From Pseudomonadota bacterium (GTDB lineage Bacteria > Pseudomonadota > Alphaproteobacteria > Sphingomonadales > Sphingomonadaceae): DNA of 63,460 nt. The position numbers and the translations under genes were made by a program. The notes under the pieces were generated by a model. It saw only the letters and a list, made by a program, of their open reading frames with translations, did not search any database and had not been told where the DNA came from. Location: the NCBI GenBank assembly GCA_023394965.1, contig JAEWZX010000029.1:1-63460 (forward strand). Reading direction: 5' to 3'. Positions 34,454 to 43,623 of this stretch are shown in pieces (positions within the stretch are counted from its first letter, which is position 1; each line of letters begins with the position of its first letter).

Positions 34454-37285
34454 TTACTTGCAGTCGCTGCGGACATTGGGCGCCTGACCGTTGAGGCCGA
34501 GCGCGATATTGACGAGGGCTTCCTGCTGCACCTGATGGCGGCTGGCATAACCCGTTGCTGGCGAAGCCGCCACTTCACGGCCGGCATAGCAGGGGCGCAT
34601 GCCGGACTTGCCGGCAGCGGTCGCTGCTTCTTCGATCAGACGATCGACGAAGAACCAGGCTCCGTTGTTTTTCGGTTCTTCCTGACACCAGACGATCTGT
34701 TCGAGGTTCTTCATCCGCTCGATCCGCACGGCCAGCGGCTCTCCGGGGAACGGATAGAGCTGTTCGATACGCACGATCGAGACATCTTCCAGTTCCGCTT
34801 CGTCGCGGCGCTGCATCAGGTCGTAAGCGACCTTTCCGCTGCACAGCACGAGGCGCTTAACCTTCTCGTCGTCGATCTGCTTCATGTCGGACTTGATCCG
34901 CATGAAGTGATTTTCGCCCTGGAACTCGCTCGCTTCCGATTTTGCCAGCGGGTGACGCAGAAGGCTCTTCGGCGTCATGATGACCAGTGGCTTGCGGAAA
35001 TTGCGCAGCATCTGGCGGCGAAGCACATGGAAGTAATTCGCCGGGCTGGTGATGTTGCAGACCTGGATATTGTCGTTCGCGCATAGCTGCAGGAAGCGTT
35101 CCAGGCGGGCGGAGCTGTGTTCCGGCCCCTGACCTTCATAGCCGTGCGGCAGCAGCAGAACCAGGCCATTGGCGCGCAGCCACTTGACCTCGCCGCTGGC
35201 GATGAACTGATCGATGATGATCTGTGCGCCATTGGCGAAATCGCCGAACTGCGCTTCCCACATCACCAGGCTCTTTGGGTCCGCCATGGCGAAACCATAT
35301 TCGAAGCCGAGCACGCCATATTCCGACAGCGGGCTGTCATAGACTTCGAATTTGCCATGCGGCAGCGTGGTCAGCGGAATGTATTTGTGTTCGTCCTTCT
35401 GGTCGATCCACACCGCATGACGCTGGCTGAACGTACCACGCCCGGAATCCTGGCCGGACAGACGCACGCCGAAGCCTTCGGTGACGAGGCTGCCGAAAGC
35501 GAGCGCTTCCGCCGTTGCCCAGTCGAACCCTTCGCCACTGGAGAACATTTCTTCCTTGGCCTTGAGCACGCGGCCCAGCGTCTTGTGGATCGTAAGATCT
35601 TCAGGGATGCTGGTCAGCGTCCGGCCGAGGCTGTCGAACAACTTCTTGTCGATCGCGGTTTCGACGTTGCGACGGGCGGTTTCCGGATCGGCTGGCTTGT
35701 TCATGCCGGCCCAGCGGCCGCCGAACCAGTCCGCGTGATCGGGCTTGTAATCCTTCGCTGCGGTAAATTCCTTTTCGAGATGGGCAGTGAATTCGGCGCA
35801 CAGGCCGTCCGCATACCCTTTCTCGATCACACCTTCTTCTTCGAGACGCTTGGAATAAAGCTCGCTCACCTTGGGATGCCGACGAATTTCGTCATACATC
35901 AGCGGCTGTGTGAACTTGGGTTCGTCGCCTTCGTTATGGCCGAAGCGGCGATAGCACCACATGTCGATCACGATATCGCGGCCGAAAGTCTGGCGATATT
36001 CGATCGCCAGCTTGCAGGCGAAGGTGACCGCTTCCGGATCGTCGCCGTTGACGTGCAGGATCGGCGCCTGGACACCCTTGGCCACATCGCTGGGGTAGGG
36101 TGACGATCTGGCGAATTGCGGGCTGGTGGTGAAACCGATCTGGTTATTGATGACGAAATGCAGGCAGCCGCCGGTGTTGTAACCGCGCACGCCCGAGAAG
36201 CCGAGGCATTCCCATACGATGCCCTGACCCGCAAAGGCGGCGTCGCCGTGCAGGAGCACGGGCAGAACCTGTTCGTGCTGTTTCAGATCGTCGCGGATCG
36301 CCTGCTGGGCGCGGGCCTTGCCGAGCACGACCGGATCGACAGCCTCGAGGTGGCTGGGATTGGGGACGAGGCTCATGTGAACATCGATCCCGTCGAATTC
36401 GCGGTCGGTGCTGGTGCCGAGGTGATATTTCACATCGCCCGAACCGCCGACGTCTTCGGGGTTGGCGCTGCCACCGGAAAATTCGTGGAAGATGACCTTG
36501 TACGGCTTGCCCATGACGTTGGCGAGCACGTTCAGGCGGCCACGGTGGGCCATGCCATAGATGATTTCGCGCACACCCTGCTGGCCGCCATATTTGATGA
36601 CGGCTTCCAGCGCTGGAATCATGGATTCGCCGCCATCCAGGCCGAAACGCTTCGTGCCGACGTATTTCTTGCCGAGAAAGGCTTCGTACTGCTCGCCGCG
36701 GATAACGGCGGCGAGAATGGCGCGTTTGCCTTCGTCGGTGAACTGGATGGTTTCTTCGGGGGTTTCGAACCGTTCCTGCAGAAAGCGACGTTCGACCGTA
36801 TCCGAAATATGCATGTATTCGAGGCCGACATTGCCGCAATAGGTGTGCCGCAATGCGTCGTAGAGATCGCCGATGGTGACCCAGCCGAAGCCGAATACGC
36901 CGCCGACATAAACTTCCAGATCCTCGTCTCCGTCGAACCCGTGGCCCCTGAGGGTGAGGTCTTCGGGGATTTCGCGCTGGGACAGGCCCAGCGGATCGAG
37001 ATTGGCAGCAAGATGGCCGCGCACGCGGAAGGTGCGGACCAGCATCATCGCCCGATTGGAATCGTCCGAGGCCTTTTCCAGCGCCTTCTCGTCGAGCTGC
37101 TTGCCCGCCTTTTCTGCCGCCTTGGCAACCACCAGACGCATCTGCGTGGGATCGAGCGCTGCCGTCAGATCCGCACCGCTGTCGACCACTTCGGCCAGCC
37201 AGTTCGGGTTACCCCAGCTCGGCCCCTGTTGCGGGCCTTCCTGGTCGCCCAATTCAGGCATGAAATCGTGACTTTCGTTACCCAT
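34454..37285 (-). CDS. sucA: 2-oxoglutarate dehydrogenase E1
   Basis: Thiamin-diphosphate enzyme that decarboxylates 2-oxoglutarate and transfers the succinyl group to lipoyl-E2. 943 residues from MGNESHDFMPELGDQEGPQQ; the ATG at 37285 has AAGGTG upstream, whereas the earlier in-frame TTG lacks a site. Typical motifs are GMAHRGRLNVLANVMGKPYK, GDAAFAGQGIVWECLGFSG (ThDP/Mg region) and LLPHGYEGQGPEHSSARLER. Length matches the family. Confidence 0.97.
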   Translation of the reverse strand: MGNESHDFMPELGDQEGPQQGPSWGNPNWLAEVVDSGADLTAALDPTQMRLVVAKAAEKAGKQLDEKALEKASDDSNRAMMLVRTFRVRGHLAANLDPLGLSQREIPEDLTLRGHGFDGDEDLEVYVGGVFGFGWVTIGDLYDALRHTYCGNVGLEYMHISDTVERRFLQERFETPEETIQFTDEGKRAILAAVIRGEQYEAFLGKKYVGTKRFGLDGGESMIPALEAVIKYGGQQGVREIIYGMAHRGRLNVLANVMGKPYKVIFHEFSGGSANPEDVGGSGDVKYHLGTSTDREFDGIDVHMSLVPNPSHLEAVDPVVLGKARAQQAIRDDLKQHEQVLPVLLHGDAAFAGQGIVWECLGFSGVRGYNTGGCLHFVINNQIGFTTSPQFARSSPYPSDVAKGVQAPILHVNGDDPEAVTFACKLAIEYRQTFGRDIVIDMWCYRRFGHNEGDEPKFTQPLMYDEIRRHPKVSELYSKRLEEEGVIEKGYADGLCAEFTAHLEKEFTAAKDYKPDHADWFGGRWAGMNKPADPETARRNVETAIDKKLFDSLGRTLTSIPEDLTIHKTLGRVLKAKEEMFSSGEGFDWATAEALAFGSLVTEGFGVRLSGQDSGRGTFSQRHAVWIDQKDEHKYIPLTTLPHGKFEVYDSPLSEYGVLGFEYGFAMADPKSLVMWEAQFGDFANGAQIIIDQFIASGEVKWLRANGLVLLLPHGYEGQGPEHSSARLERFLQLCANDNIQVCNITSPANYFHVLRRQMLRNFRKPLVIMTPKSLLRHPLAKSEASEFQGENHFMRIKSDMKQIDDEKVKRLVLCSGKVAYDLMQRRDEAELEDVSIVRIEQLYPFPGEPLAVRIERMKNLEQIVWCQEEPKNNGAWFFVDRLIEEAATAAGKSGMRPCYAGREVAASPATGYASRHQVQQEALVNIALGLNGQAPNVRSDCK

Positions 37286-37383
37286 CCGGGTCACCTTCTT
37301 GCGCCGACCCAACTGTCGGCTCCTAATGGCAATGCCTCAGCGGCGCGGACGGTCCCGGGGAGGAGGGTGGCCCGCGCCGAATG

Positions 37384-38274
37384 TCAGGCGAGTTCCTTGA
37401 GCAGCGCGTCGAGCGTTGTGCCGAGCTCGCTAGGCGATGGCGAAACGCGGATACCCGCCTTTTCCATCGCGGCAATCTTGTCTTCCGCGCCGCCCTGGCC
37501 ACCAGAGACGATGGCACCGGCATGGCCCATGCGGCGACCCGGAGGTGCCGTGCGACCGGCGATGAAGCCGACCATCGGCTTTTCCACGCCCTTCTTGGCC
37601 ATGTGCGCGATGAATTCCGCCGCTTCTTCCTCGGCGCTGCCGCCAATTTCGCCGATCATGATGATCGACTTGGTTTCGTCGTCCTTGAGGAAGAGTTCGA
37701 GCACGTCGATGAAGTTGGTGCCGTTGACCGGATCACCGCCGATGCCGACAGCCGTGGTCTGGCCAAGGCCGACCATGGTGGTCTGGTGCACGGCTTCATA
37801 GGTCAGCGTACCCGAACGGCTGACCACGCCGACGCTGCCCTTCTTGAAGATGGAACCGGGCATGATGCCGATCTTGCATTCGCCGGGGGTGAGGACGCCG
37901 GGGCAGTTCGGGCCGATCAGGCGCGACTTCGAACCCTGCAGCGCACGCTTGACGCGCACCATGTCGAGCACGGGAATGCCTTCGGTGATGGCGACGATCA
38001 GTTCCATTTCGGCATCGATCGCTTCGAGGATCGAGTCCGCAGCGAACGGCGGCGGAACGTAGATGCACGATGCGGTCGCGCCGGTCGAAGCCTTCGCTTC
38101 TGCAACCGTGTCATATACGGGCAGATCGATATGGGTCGTGCCGCCCTTGCCCGGGGTCACACCCGCCACCATCTGCGTGCCATAGGCCAGCGCCTGCTGC
38201 GTGTGGAAAGTACCGGTATCGCCGGTCATCCCCTGGGTGATGACCTTGGTGTTCTTGTCGACGAGAATGCTCAT
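37384..38274 (-). CDS. sucD: succinyl-CoA synthetase alpha subunit
   Basis: Interconverts succinyl-CoA + NDP + Pi and succinate + NTP + CoA together with SucC. 296 residues: CoA-binding GMTGDTGTFHTQQALAYGT, GPNCPGVLTPGECKIGIMPG and the phospho-histidine region GHAGAIVSGGQGGAEDKIAA. The beta subunit gene sucC, normally immediately upstream, is not here: only 99 bases lie between this gene and mdh. Confidence 0.97.
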   Translation of the reverse strand: MSILVDKNTKVITQGMTGDTGTFHTQQALAYGTQMVAGVTPGKGGTTHIDLPVYDTVAEAKASTGATASCIYVPPPFAADSILEAIDAEMELIVAITEGIPVLDMVRVKRALQGSKSRLIGPNCPGVLTPGECKIGIMPGSIFKKGSVGVVSRSGTLTYEAVHQTTMVGLGQTTAVGIGGDPVNGTNFIDVLELFLKDDETKSIIMIGEIGGSAEEEAAEFIAHMAKKGVEKPMVGFIAGRTAPPGRRMGHAGAIVSGGQGGAEDKIAAMEKAGIRVSPSPSELGTTLDALLKELA

Positions 38275-38373
38275 TTTTGTCCTCTCGATGTGCGCCCCTC
38301 CGAAGAGGGAACATCCTGCAGAAAAGTCGGACCTTGCCGACTTGAGGCCCCCGCCGCAGCGGGGGCTCGCGAA

Positions 38374-39336
38374 TTACTTCAGGCTTTCGTCCAGCCCCTT
38401 GCAGGCTTCGAGCAGTTCCTCGACCGCGTCGGTCGAGACCTTGAGATTGCTCTTTTCCTCGTCCGACAGCTCGATCTCGATCACTTCCTCGGTGCCGCCC
38501 GCGCCGATCACCGTCGGGACGCCGACATAAAGACCGTCGAGGCCGTATTTGCCTTCGACATAGCTGGCGCAGGGCAGGATGCGCTTTTGGTCGCCGAGAT
38601 AGGCTTCGGCCATGCTGATCGCGCTGGTGGCGGGGGCGTAATAGGCCGAGCCGTTGCCGAGCAGGCCGACGATTTCGCCGCCGCCGCCGCGCGTGCGCTT
38701 GACGATTTCGTCGAGGCGGCCTTCCGACACGCCCTTGATCTTGGCCATGTCCTTCACCGGAATGCCGTTGATCGTCGAATACGACAGGACCGGGACCATG
38801 GTGTCGCCGTGGCCGCCGAGGACGAAGGCATTCACATCCTTTACCGAAACGTCGAATTCCCAGGCAAGGAAGGTGGCGAAGCGCGCGCTGTCGAGTACGC
38901 CGGCCATGCCGACGACCTTGTTGTGCGGCAGGCCGCTGAATTCGCGCAGCGCCCAGACCATCGCGTCGAGCGGGTTGGTGATGCAGATCACGAAAGCGTC
39001 GGGGCAGTTGTTCTTGATGCCTTCGCCGACGGATTTCATCACCTTGAGGTTGATGCCGAGCAGATCGTCGCGGCTCATGCCGGGCTTGCGCGGCACACCG
39101 GCGGTGACGATCACCACATCGGCTCCGGCGATGTCGGCATAGTCATTGGTACCGGTGATCTTGGCATCGAAACCTTCGATCGGGCCGCACTGCGACAGGT
39201 CCAGCGCCTTGCCCTGGGGCATGCCTTCCGCGATGTCGAAAAGGACGATATCGCCCATTTCTTTCTTCGCGGCGAGATGGGCGAGCGTGCCGCCGATCAT
39301 GCCGGATCCGATAAGGGCGATCTTCTTGCGTGCCAT
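38374..39336 (-). CDS. mdh: malate dehydrogenase
   Basis: NAD-dependent oxidation of malate to oxaloacetate. 320 residues from MARKKIALIGSGMIGGTLAH; longer in-frame starts exist but add no family sequence. NAD motif GSGMIGG, substrate Arg in GVPRKPGMSRDDLLGIN, and catalytic His in GGHGDTMVPVLSYS. It is the LDH-like MDH type common in alphaproteobacteria. First gene of the TCA cluster; its upstream region holds a perfect palindrome. Confidence 0.97.
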   Translation of the reverse strand: MARKKIALIGSGMIGGTLAHLAAKKEMGDIVLFDIAEGMPQGKALDLSQCGPIEGFDAKITGTNDYADIAGADVVIVTAGVPRKPGMSRDDLLGINLKVMKSVGEGIKNNCPDAFVICITNPLDAMVWALREFSGLPHNKVVGMAGVLDSARFATFLAWEFDVSVKDVNAFVLGGHGDTMVPVLSYSTINGIPVKDMAKIKGVSEGRLDEIVKRTRGGGGEIVGLLGNGSAYYAPATSAISMAEAYLGDQKRILPCASYVEGKYGLDGLYVGVPTVIGAGGTEEVIEIELSDEEKSNLKVSTDAVEELLEACKGLDESLK

Positions 39337-39503
39337 GGTGGGTAGCGTCCTTGTTCCTGCCATGCGGGACAGCGATGTTACCCGGACCATGAATGGGCCA
39401 TGCATCAGATGTCCCGCAGAGGAAGCATGGCACCGGTCGATTGTGCGAGCGGCCTAGGCGGGTGAAAGCGGGAATGCAACCAGCAAAAACAACGGCTGTA
39501 AAA

Positions 39504-39532
39504 CTATCTCTGCAAATGGTTTGCATTTGCAA
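39504..39532 (-). promoter_or_regulatory. candidate promoter/operator of the mdh-suc-lpd operon
   Basis: A perfect inverted repeat TGCAAATG-GTTTG-CATTTGCA spans 39511-39531. On the minus strand TTGCAA (39532-39527) is followed at 17 bases by AGATAG (39509-39504), so the palindrome would lie between weak -35 and -10 elements, about 170 bases before mdh. The TGCAAA/TTTGCA half-sites resemble those of RamB/PccR-type acyl-CoA-responsive regulators as I recall them; the regulator here is unknown. Confidence 0.45.
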
Positions 39533-39600
39533 TAAGTGATTGTTGTGTGGGTTCGAAGTATGGCGACGAAGCGTTTCAAATCGGCGGCAGACGATGATGT

Positions 39601-41574
39601 TCAGCCCGCCCGCAGGCGAGGGGGGCCATACCTCAGCATATCCTGTTCTTCGATCAGCATCAGCGATGCCTGATAGGCCGGTATAGCCTGGCTGAAATAA
39701 TAGCCCTGGCCAAGGGTACAGCCAGCGGCCCGAACGGCTTTCACCTGTTCTGTGGTTTCCAGCCCTTCGGCAACGATTTCGATGCCCAGCGTTTCGCCCA
39801 TCTGCGATACGGCGCGAATGATGGCGTCGCTCTTGCGGCCTTTCTGCGCGCCCGAAACGAAGCTGCGGTCGACCTTGATCTTGGAGAACGGCCATTGGTT
39901 TATGTAGCCGAGCGAGGAATATCCGGTTCCGAAATCGTCGAGAGCAAAACGCACCCCAACGCGTGAAAGTTCATCGATGAACTGGGCGATGCTGGGGCTG
40001 TCTTCGAGGAATAAGTTCTCGGTAATTTCCAGTTCGAGCCGGTGAGGAGAAAGGCCCGCATCCCGGAGGGCGCTGAGAATGCCGTGCGCGGCCCCCGGTG
40101 CCTTGATCTGTGTTGGCGAAAGATTGACCGCCACGCTGACGTTTTCCGGCCATTTCGTGGCGGCACGGGCTGCTTGCCCTGTCAGCCAGTTGCCGAGCAT
40201 CACGATGGCGCCGCATTCTTCCGCAACCGGAATAAACTGGTCGGGTGGAATGACACCTTTTTCAGGGTGGAACCAGCGTGCCAGCGCCTCGAAACAGCGG
40301 ATTCGCCCTGTATCAATATCCACGATCGGCTGGAAATAGACGCTCAGTTCGTCGCGCGAGAGGGCGAGACGCAGTTCGGTTTCGATCTTGCGACGATTGG
40401 CCAGATCCCGCGTCATCGATGCAGTGAAGAAGCGGATCTGCGATCGTCCGGCGGCTTTTGCCTCGAATAGAGCCATATCTGCATGGCGCATCAGATCGTC
40501 GGGTGTGACACCATCGTCGGGCATGACCGCGATGCCGATGGAGGCAGTTATTTCAAGATTTTCGCCGTCGACCTCCACAGAGCGGCTGACATCCTTGAGA
40601 ATGGTGTCGGCAAGAGCCGAGGCAGCGTTTTCGTCGGCTATCTGGCATGCAACCACGAACTCATCACCTGCAAATCGAGCAACGATGCCATCGCCATGAA
40701 CCAGTGCCGCGATGCGATCACCGATTTCCCGCAGAACCTTGTCTCCGGCTTGATGTCCCTTGAGATCGTTGACCTCCTTGAACCGCTCCAGATCGATCCA
40801 GAAGATCCCGACGTGACCGAATTCAGCGGCACGGGAAATGATGCCGGGCAAAACCCGATCGAGCCCGGCGCGGTTCGCCAGATCGGTCACACCGTCCGTC
40901 AGTGCGATGATTTCCATTTCAGCAGCCAATTCTGCGCTGCGCTCTGCTGCATTGAACGATTCGCGCATTGCGCCGAAGACCGAAGAAACGACCGAATACA
41001 TCGCCGGCAAAAGTAATACGATTGTCACTGCCAGGAACATGCCTGCGATCGACCCATGCACGAGGGTGGCAACTAAGACGGGAGCACAGACCAGAAACAG
41101 TTGGCCAAGAGCGATAGTGGGTCGCACTGCATTATGCGCGCAGATACCGATTCCAAACCCCAGCGCGTTTGAAATTATCAGGACCTGCGCCATCGTATCG
41201 ATTTCCAGAACGATAGCTGCTGCTGCGGTTGTGCCCAAGGCCAGGCCGAAGCCGAAGGCGCCGAATTCATAGGAGAATTCAAGTTTTGCAGTATCAACCT
41301 CGTGGCGCTGTTTCGCCAGACGGCTTGCGTTGACGACCCGTAACATGCCGATGCCGCTGACTAGCAGCGCGAGGCAATAAAGCAGTGGGCTGTCGGAAAG
41401 AACGGCGATAACGACACTTGCCATCGCGCTGTTCAGCGCTCCGATCACCAGCCCCAGCCGTCGGTCGTAAAGAGATCGTACAAAAGCCTGGTGGGCTTTT
41501 TCGCTTAATGGATCCGCCGCTGTTTCGCAGGCGAGATAATGTTTCCAGTCGAAGGATACATGGCGACGGTCCAT
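39601..41574 (-). CDS. membrane GGDEF-EAL protein (c-di-GMP turnover)
   Basis: 657 residues. The N-terminal 200 residues hold about six membrane segments. The GGDEF domain has RFAGDEF (AGDEF in place of GGDEF, a variant often still active). The EAL domain carries CFEALARW, the ITENLFLE stretch, DDFGTGYSSLGYI, the KVDRSFV lysine and VAEGLET, all residues needed for phosphodiesterase activity. It may therefore both make and break c-di-GMP or act mainly as a phosphodiesterase. Monocistronic, with no known partner nearby. Confidence 0.93.
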   Translation of the reverse strand: MDRRHVSFDWKHYLACETAADPLSEKAHQAFVRSLYDRRLGLVIGALNSAMASVVIAVLSDSPLLYCLALLVSGIGMLRVVNASRLAKQRHEVDTAKLEFSYEFGAFGFGLALGTTAAAAIVLEIDTMAQVLIISNALGFGIGICAHNAVRPTIALGQLFLVCAPVLVATLVHGSIAGMFLAVTIVLLLPAMYSVVSSVFGAMRESFNAAERSAELAAEMEIIALTDGVTDLANRAGLDRVLPGIISRAAEFGHVGIFWIDLERFKEVNDLKGHQAGDKVLREIGDRIAALVHGDGIVARFAGDEFVVACQIADENAASALADTILKDVSRSVEVDGENLEITASIGIAVMPDDGVTPDDLMRHADMALFEAKAAGRSQIRFFTASMTRDLANRRKIETELRLALSRDELSVYFQPIVDIDTGRIRCFEALARWFHPEKGVIPPDQFIPVAEECGAIVMLGNWLTGQAARAATKWPENVSVAVNLSPTQIKAPGAAHGILSALRDAGLSPHRLELEITENLFLEDSPSIAQFIDELSRVGVRFALDDFGTGYSSLGYINQWPFSKIKVDRSFVSGAQKGRKSDAIIRAVSQMGETLGIEIVAEGLETTEQVKAVRAAGCTLGQGYYFSQAIPAYQASLMLIEEQDMLRYGPPRLRAG

Positions 41575-41601
41575 AATTTACAAGGGTTTATAATAAATCT
41601 G

Positions 41602-41994
41602 TCATCTTTCGGTTAACAACACGGCGCGGGTTTTTCCGAATGGGTCGCGCCTATCACCTGCCAGTAAAGAGCGCAGGGCCGTGTGCTCCTCCAGCCCGCT
41701 GGCAAGTCGGCGATCGAGCGTGCGGCAAATGCCCAGCCACCACTCATAGCTTTCCGTCTCACCCCGTGCATGGGCCTGTTCGGCCTGTTGCGATGCGATT
41801 TCTGCCGCCGCCAAGCCGTGTTCGGAAAAGTGCCGGAGCGCCGCCTCCACCATCTTGCCAAGCCCCACCGGTCCGGCGCGCAGCGCGGCCGTATCCCCAT
41901 TGTCGTTGGCAGCGCGAACGATGGCTTTTTTGGCAAGCGCCCGGGCGACGGGGGAATGTGTGGTGGAACGGGCAGCAGCGAAATGGACCGGCAT
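41602..41994 (-). CDS. hypothetical protein
   Basis: 130 residues from MPVHFAAARSTTHSPVARAL, with AGGAG 8 bases before the ATG; a longer frame upstream has no site. The N-terminal third is basic with a stretch AKKAIVRAANDNGD; the C-terminal two thirds are predicted helical (KMVEAALRHFSEHGLAAAEI, then ARGETESYEWWLGICRTLDR). No signal peptide or known motif; likely a small cytoplasmic helical protein. It lies between the SleB-type hydrolase and the GGDEF-EAL gene, all on the minus strand. Confidence 0.7.
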   Translation of the reverse strand: MPVHFAAARSTTHSPVARALAKKAIVRAANDNGDTAALRAGPVGLGKMVEAALRHFSEHGLAAAEIASQQAEQAHARGETESYEWWLGICRTLDRRLASGLEEHTALRSLLAGDRRDPFGKTRAVLLTER

Positions 41995-42111
41995 TTCTCT
42001 ATCTCCTGGAGCGCTGTGAATGAAAACACTCCATGCCGCCCGCCCGCTAAGGTCCGGTTCCGCAGCATGGTTATGGAGAGGTAAAGGTTTGCCGCCGACC
42101 GGCCCCAACGC

Positions 42112-43251
42112 CTATTTCTTGCCCGGTTCGTTTATCCATTTGCCGGAATTGGCATATTCTTCCCTGACTCTGCCGGATTGCGGCAGTCTGTCGGTAGCGG
42201 GGGAAGCCGGTGCGGCACCGACCGGTGCATCGGGTGCGGCGCTGATCCCGATTGCCGCATTGGGTGGAGGCGCGGGCTGGACCGGGCCTGGCACTTCCGC
42301 TTCCGCACGCCGCACGTTCGGCGCGGCAAGAGGTTCTGCCCCCGCGTAATTATCGGTAAAGGCACCGGCAGTGCCCGCTCCGCCTTTCCACCGATAGAAG
42401 CGATGCGCGCCGATTGCGCCGATATAATCGAGGCTCGCCGCCCAATATGGATTGACGTAATTGGTGTGGTAATGCGTGGCCAGGCCGACGGGTTTGTAAA
42501 CCTGGCCCGCCAGCGCACCCAGCGCCACCGATTGCGCAACGGCCCAGCCCCGGCGGGAAGGCGTGCGAGCCAGCGACCCATCGCAGGTAAAGCTGAACTG
42601 ACAGCCGGTCTTGCGTTCCGATCCCTGAAAAACCACGCCGCAGATGCTGGCCGGATAGGCAGGGTGGGCGACCCGGTTGAGAACGACCTGGGCCACGGCC
42701 TGCTGGCCTGAAAGGCTTTCGCTCGCCGCTTCGTAATAGACGGCCATCGACAGGCATTGAAGCGCGCGCGCCTTGTCGATCCCGTTGCCGGTTTGCCGGA
42801 AAGCCTGCGCGGCGGCCCCCGCTCCGTGGCTTTGGGCGAACTCGACCGTTTCCAGCGTGCCTTCGCTTTTGCGCAGATCCGCAAGATCGATTGCGACGCG
42901 CGGGGCGTCTTCCAGATAATAGAACGCCGAACCGGGGAAACTTTCGCCGGCCGTCTCGAACGGCATGGGCGTGAAAGCGACACGTTCTTCCCCGATGCCG
43001 AGCACATTTTTGAAATCGGACCATTCGCCATGCGCTGCGACGGTGGGCAGGGCAATCGCTGATGCAAGAATTGCCCCATGTATCGCGAACTTGCGGCGGT
43101 CGTGATGGAGCGTGGCACGGCGATGGGCGCGCGGCGGGGTACCGCGCCGTGCACGGCGGTCCTGCCCATCCATCGTGTTCAATCCGCTCAATTTGCGTCC
43201 TTCTGTCCAACCCTGCATATAGCGGAGCCGCGAGAGCGCCGACATATGCAT
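42112..43251 (-). CDS. SleB-type cell wall hydrolase
   Basis: About 379 residues; several starts are possible (ATG at 43251 or 43245, and an upstream TTG). A basic N-terminus leads to a signal-anchor segment (FAIHGAILASAIALPTVAAH). The Hydrolase_2 domain (SleB/CwlJ, lytic transglycosylase-like) includes CLSMAVYYEAASESLSGQQA with the catalytic Glu, VAQVVLNRVAHPAYPASICG and GCQFSFTCDGS. The last 80 residues are Ala/Pro-rich. In non-sporulating proteobacteria such enzymes remodel peptidoglycan. Its 5' end is divergent from the B12 riboswitch. Confidence 0.85.
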   Translation of the reverse strand: MHMSALSRLRYMQGWTEGRKLSGLNTMDGQDRRARRGTPPRAHRRATLHHDRRKFAIHGAILASAIALPTVAAHGEWSDFKNVLGIGEERVAFTPMPFETAGESFPGSAFYYLEDAPRVAIDLADLRKSEGTLETVEFAQSHGAGAAAQAFRQTGNGIDKARALQCLSMAVYYEAASESLSGQQAVAQVVLNRVAHPAYPASICGVVFQGSERKTGCQFSFTCDGSLARTPSRRGWAVAQSVALGALAGQVYKPVGLATHYHTNYVNPYWAASLDYIGAIGAHRFYRWKGGAGTAGAFTDNYAGAEPLAAPNVRRAEAEVPGPVQPAPPPNAAIGISAAPDAPVGAAPASPATDRLPQSGRVREEYANSGKWINEPGKK

Positions 43252-43364
43252 GCGACCGCCATCCCGCAACGGGACGAAATCAGCCCTCCATTATCATAGA
43301 AAATCTTAACGAAGTTGCGCCTTGTCCAAGGCAGCGTTGCGCATTAATCGGCACCGCGTGTCAT

Positions 43365-43520
43365 GGGTTGGCCTGTTCGCGCAGGCCCGAAGAGGGAAGA
43401 GGGTGCAAATCCCTCACTGCTCCCGCAACTGTGACCGGGGAGGCCCGCTCCACATGCCACTGCGCAAGCGGGAAGGCGGAGCAAGGCCTGCGATCCGGGA
43501 GCCAGGAGACCTGCCCGTGA
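43365..43520 (+). ncRNA. cobalamin (B12) riboswitch
   Basis: The conserved core is plainly present: GAAGAGGGTGCAAATCCCTC, then the CCCGCAACTGTGA element (43422-43434), GCCACTG with GGGAAGGC, and the B12 box AGCCAGGAGACCTGCC (43500-43515). These match the adenosylcobalamin-class aptamer. An 8-bp hairpin GCCACCGG/CCGGTGGC (43531-43538 / 43549-43556) follows and could be the expression platform. There is no U tract after it, so control may act on translation. It precedes the btuBFCD operon, which it should repress when B12 is plentiful. Confidence 0.95.
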
Positions 43521-43623
43521 CAGTCGTTCAGCCACCGGGCGGGGTGCACCGGTGGCAAACGTGGACAGGGCGATTTTGCTCTCTCCCGTCATGGGCGGCA
43601 CTTCGTTCATGATAGGAGTTCGC

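Noticed and set aside
43552..43623. upstream GTG/ATG starts for btuB
   Set aside because: They fall in the riboswitch platform region and give no signal peptide; the GTG at 43624 has AGGAG and a signal sequence.
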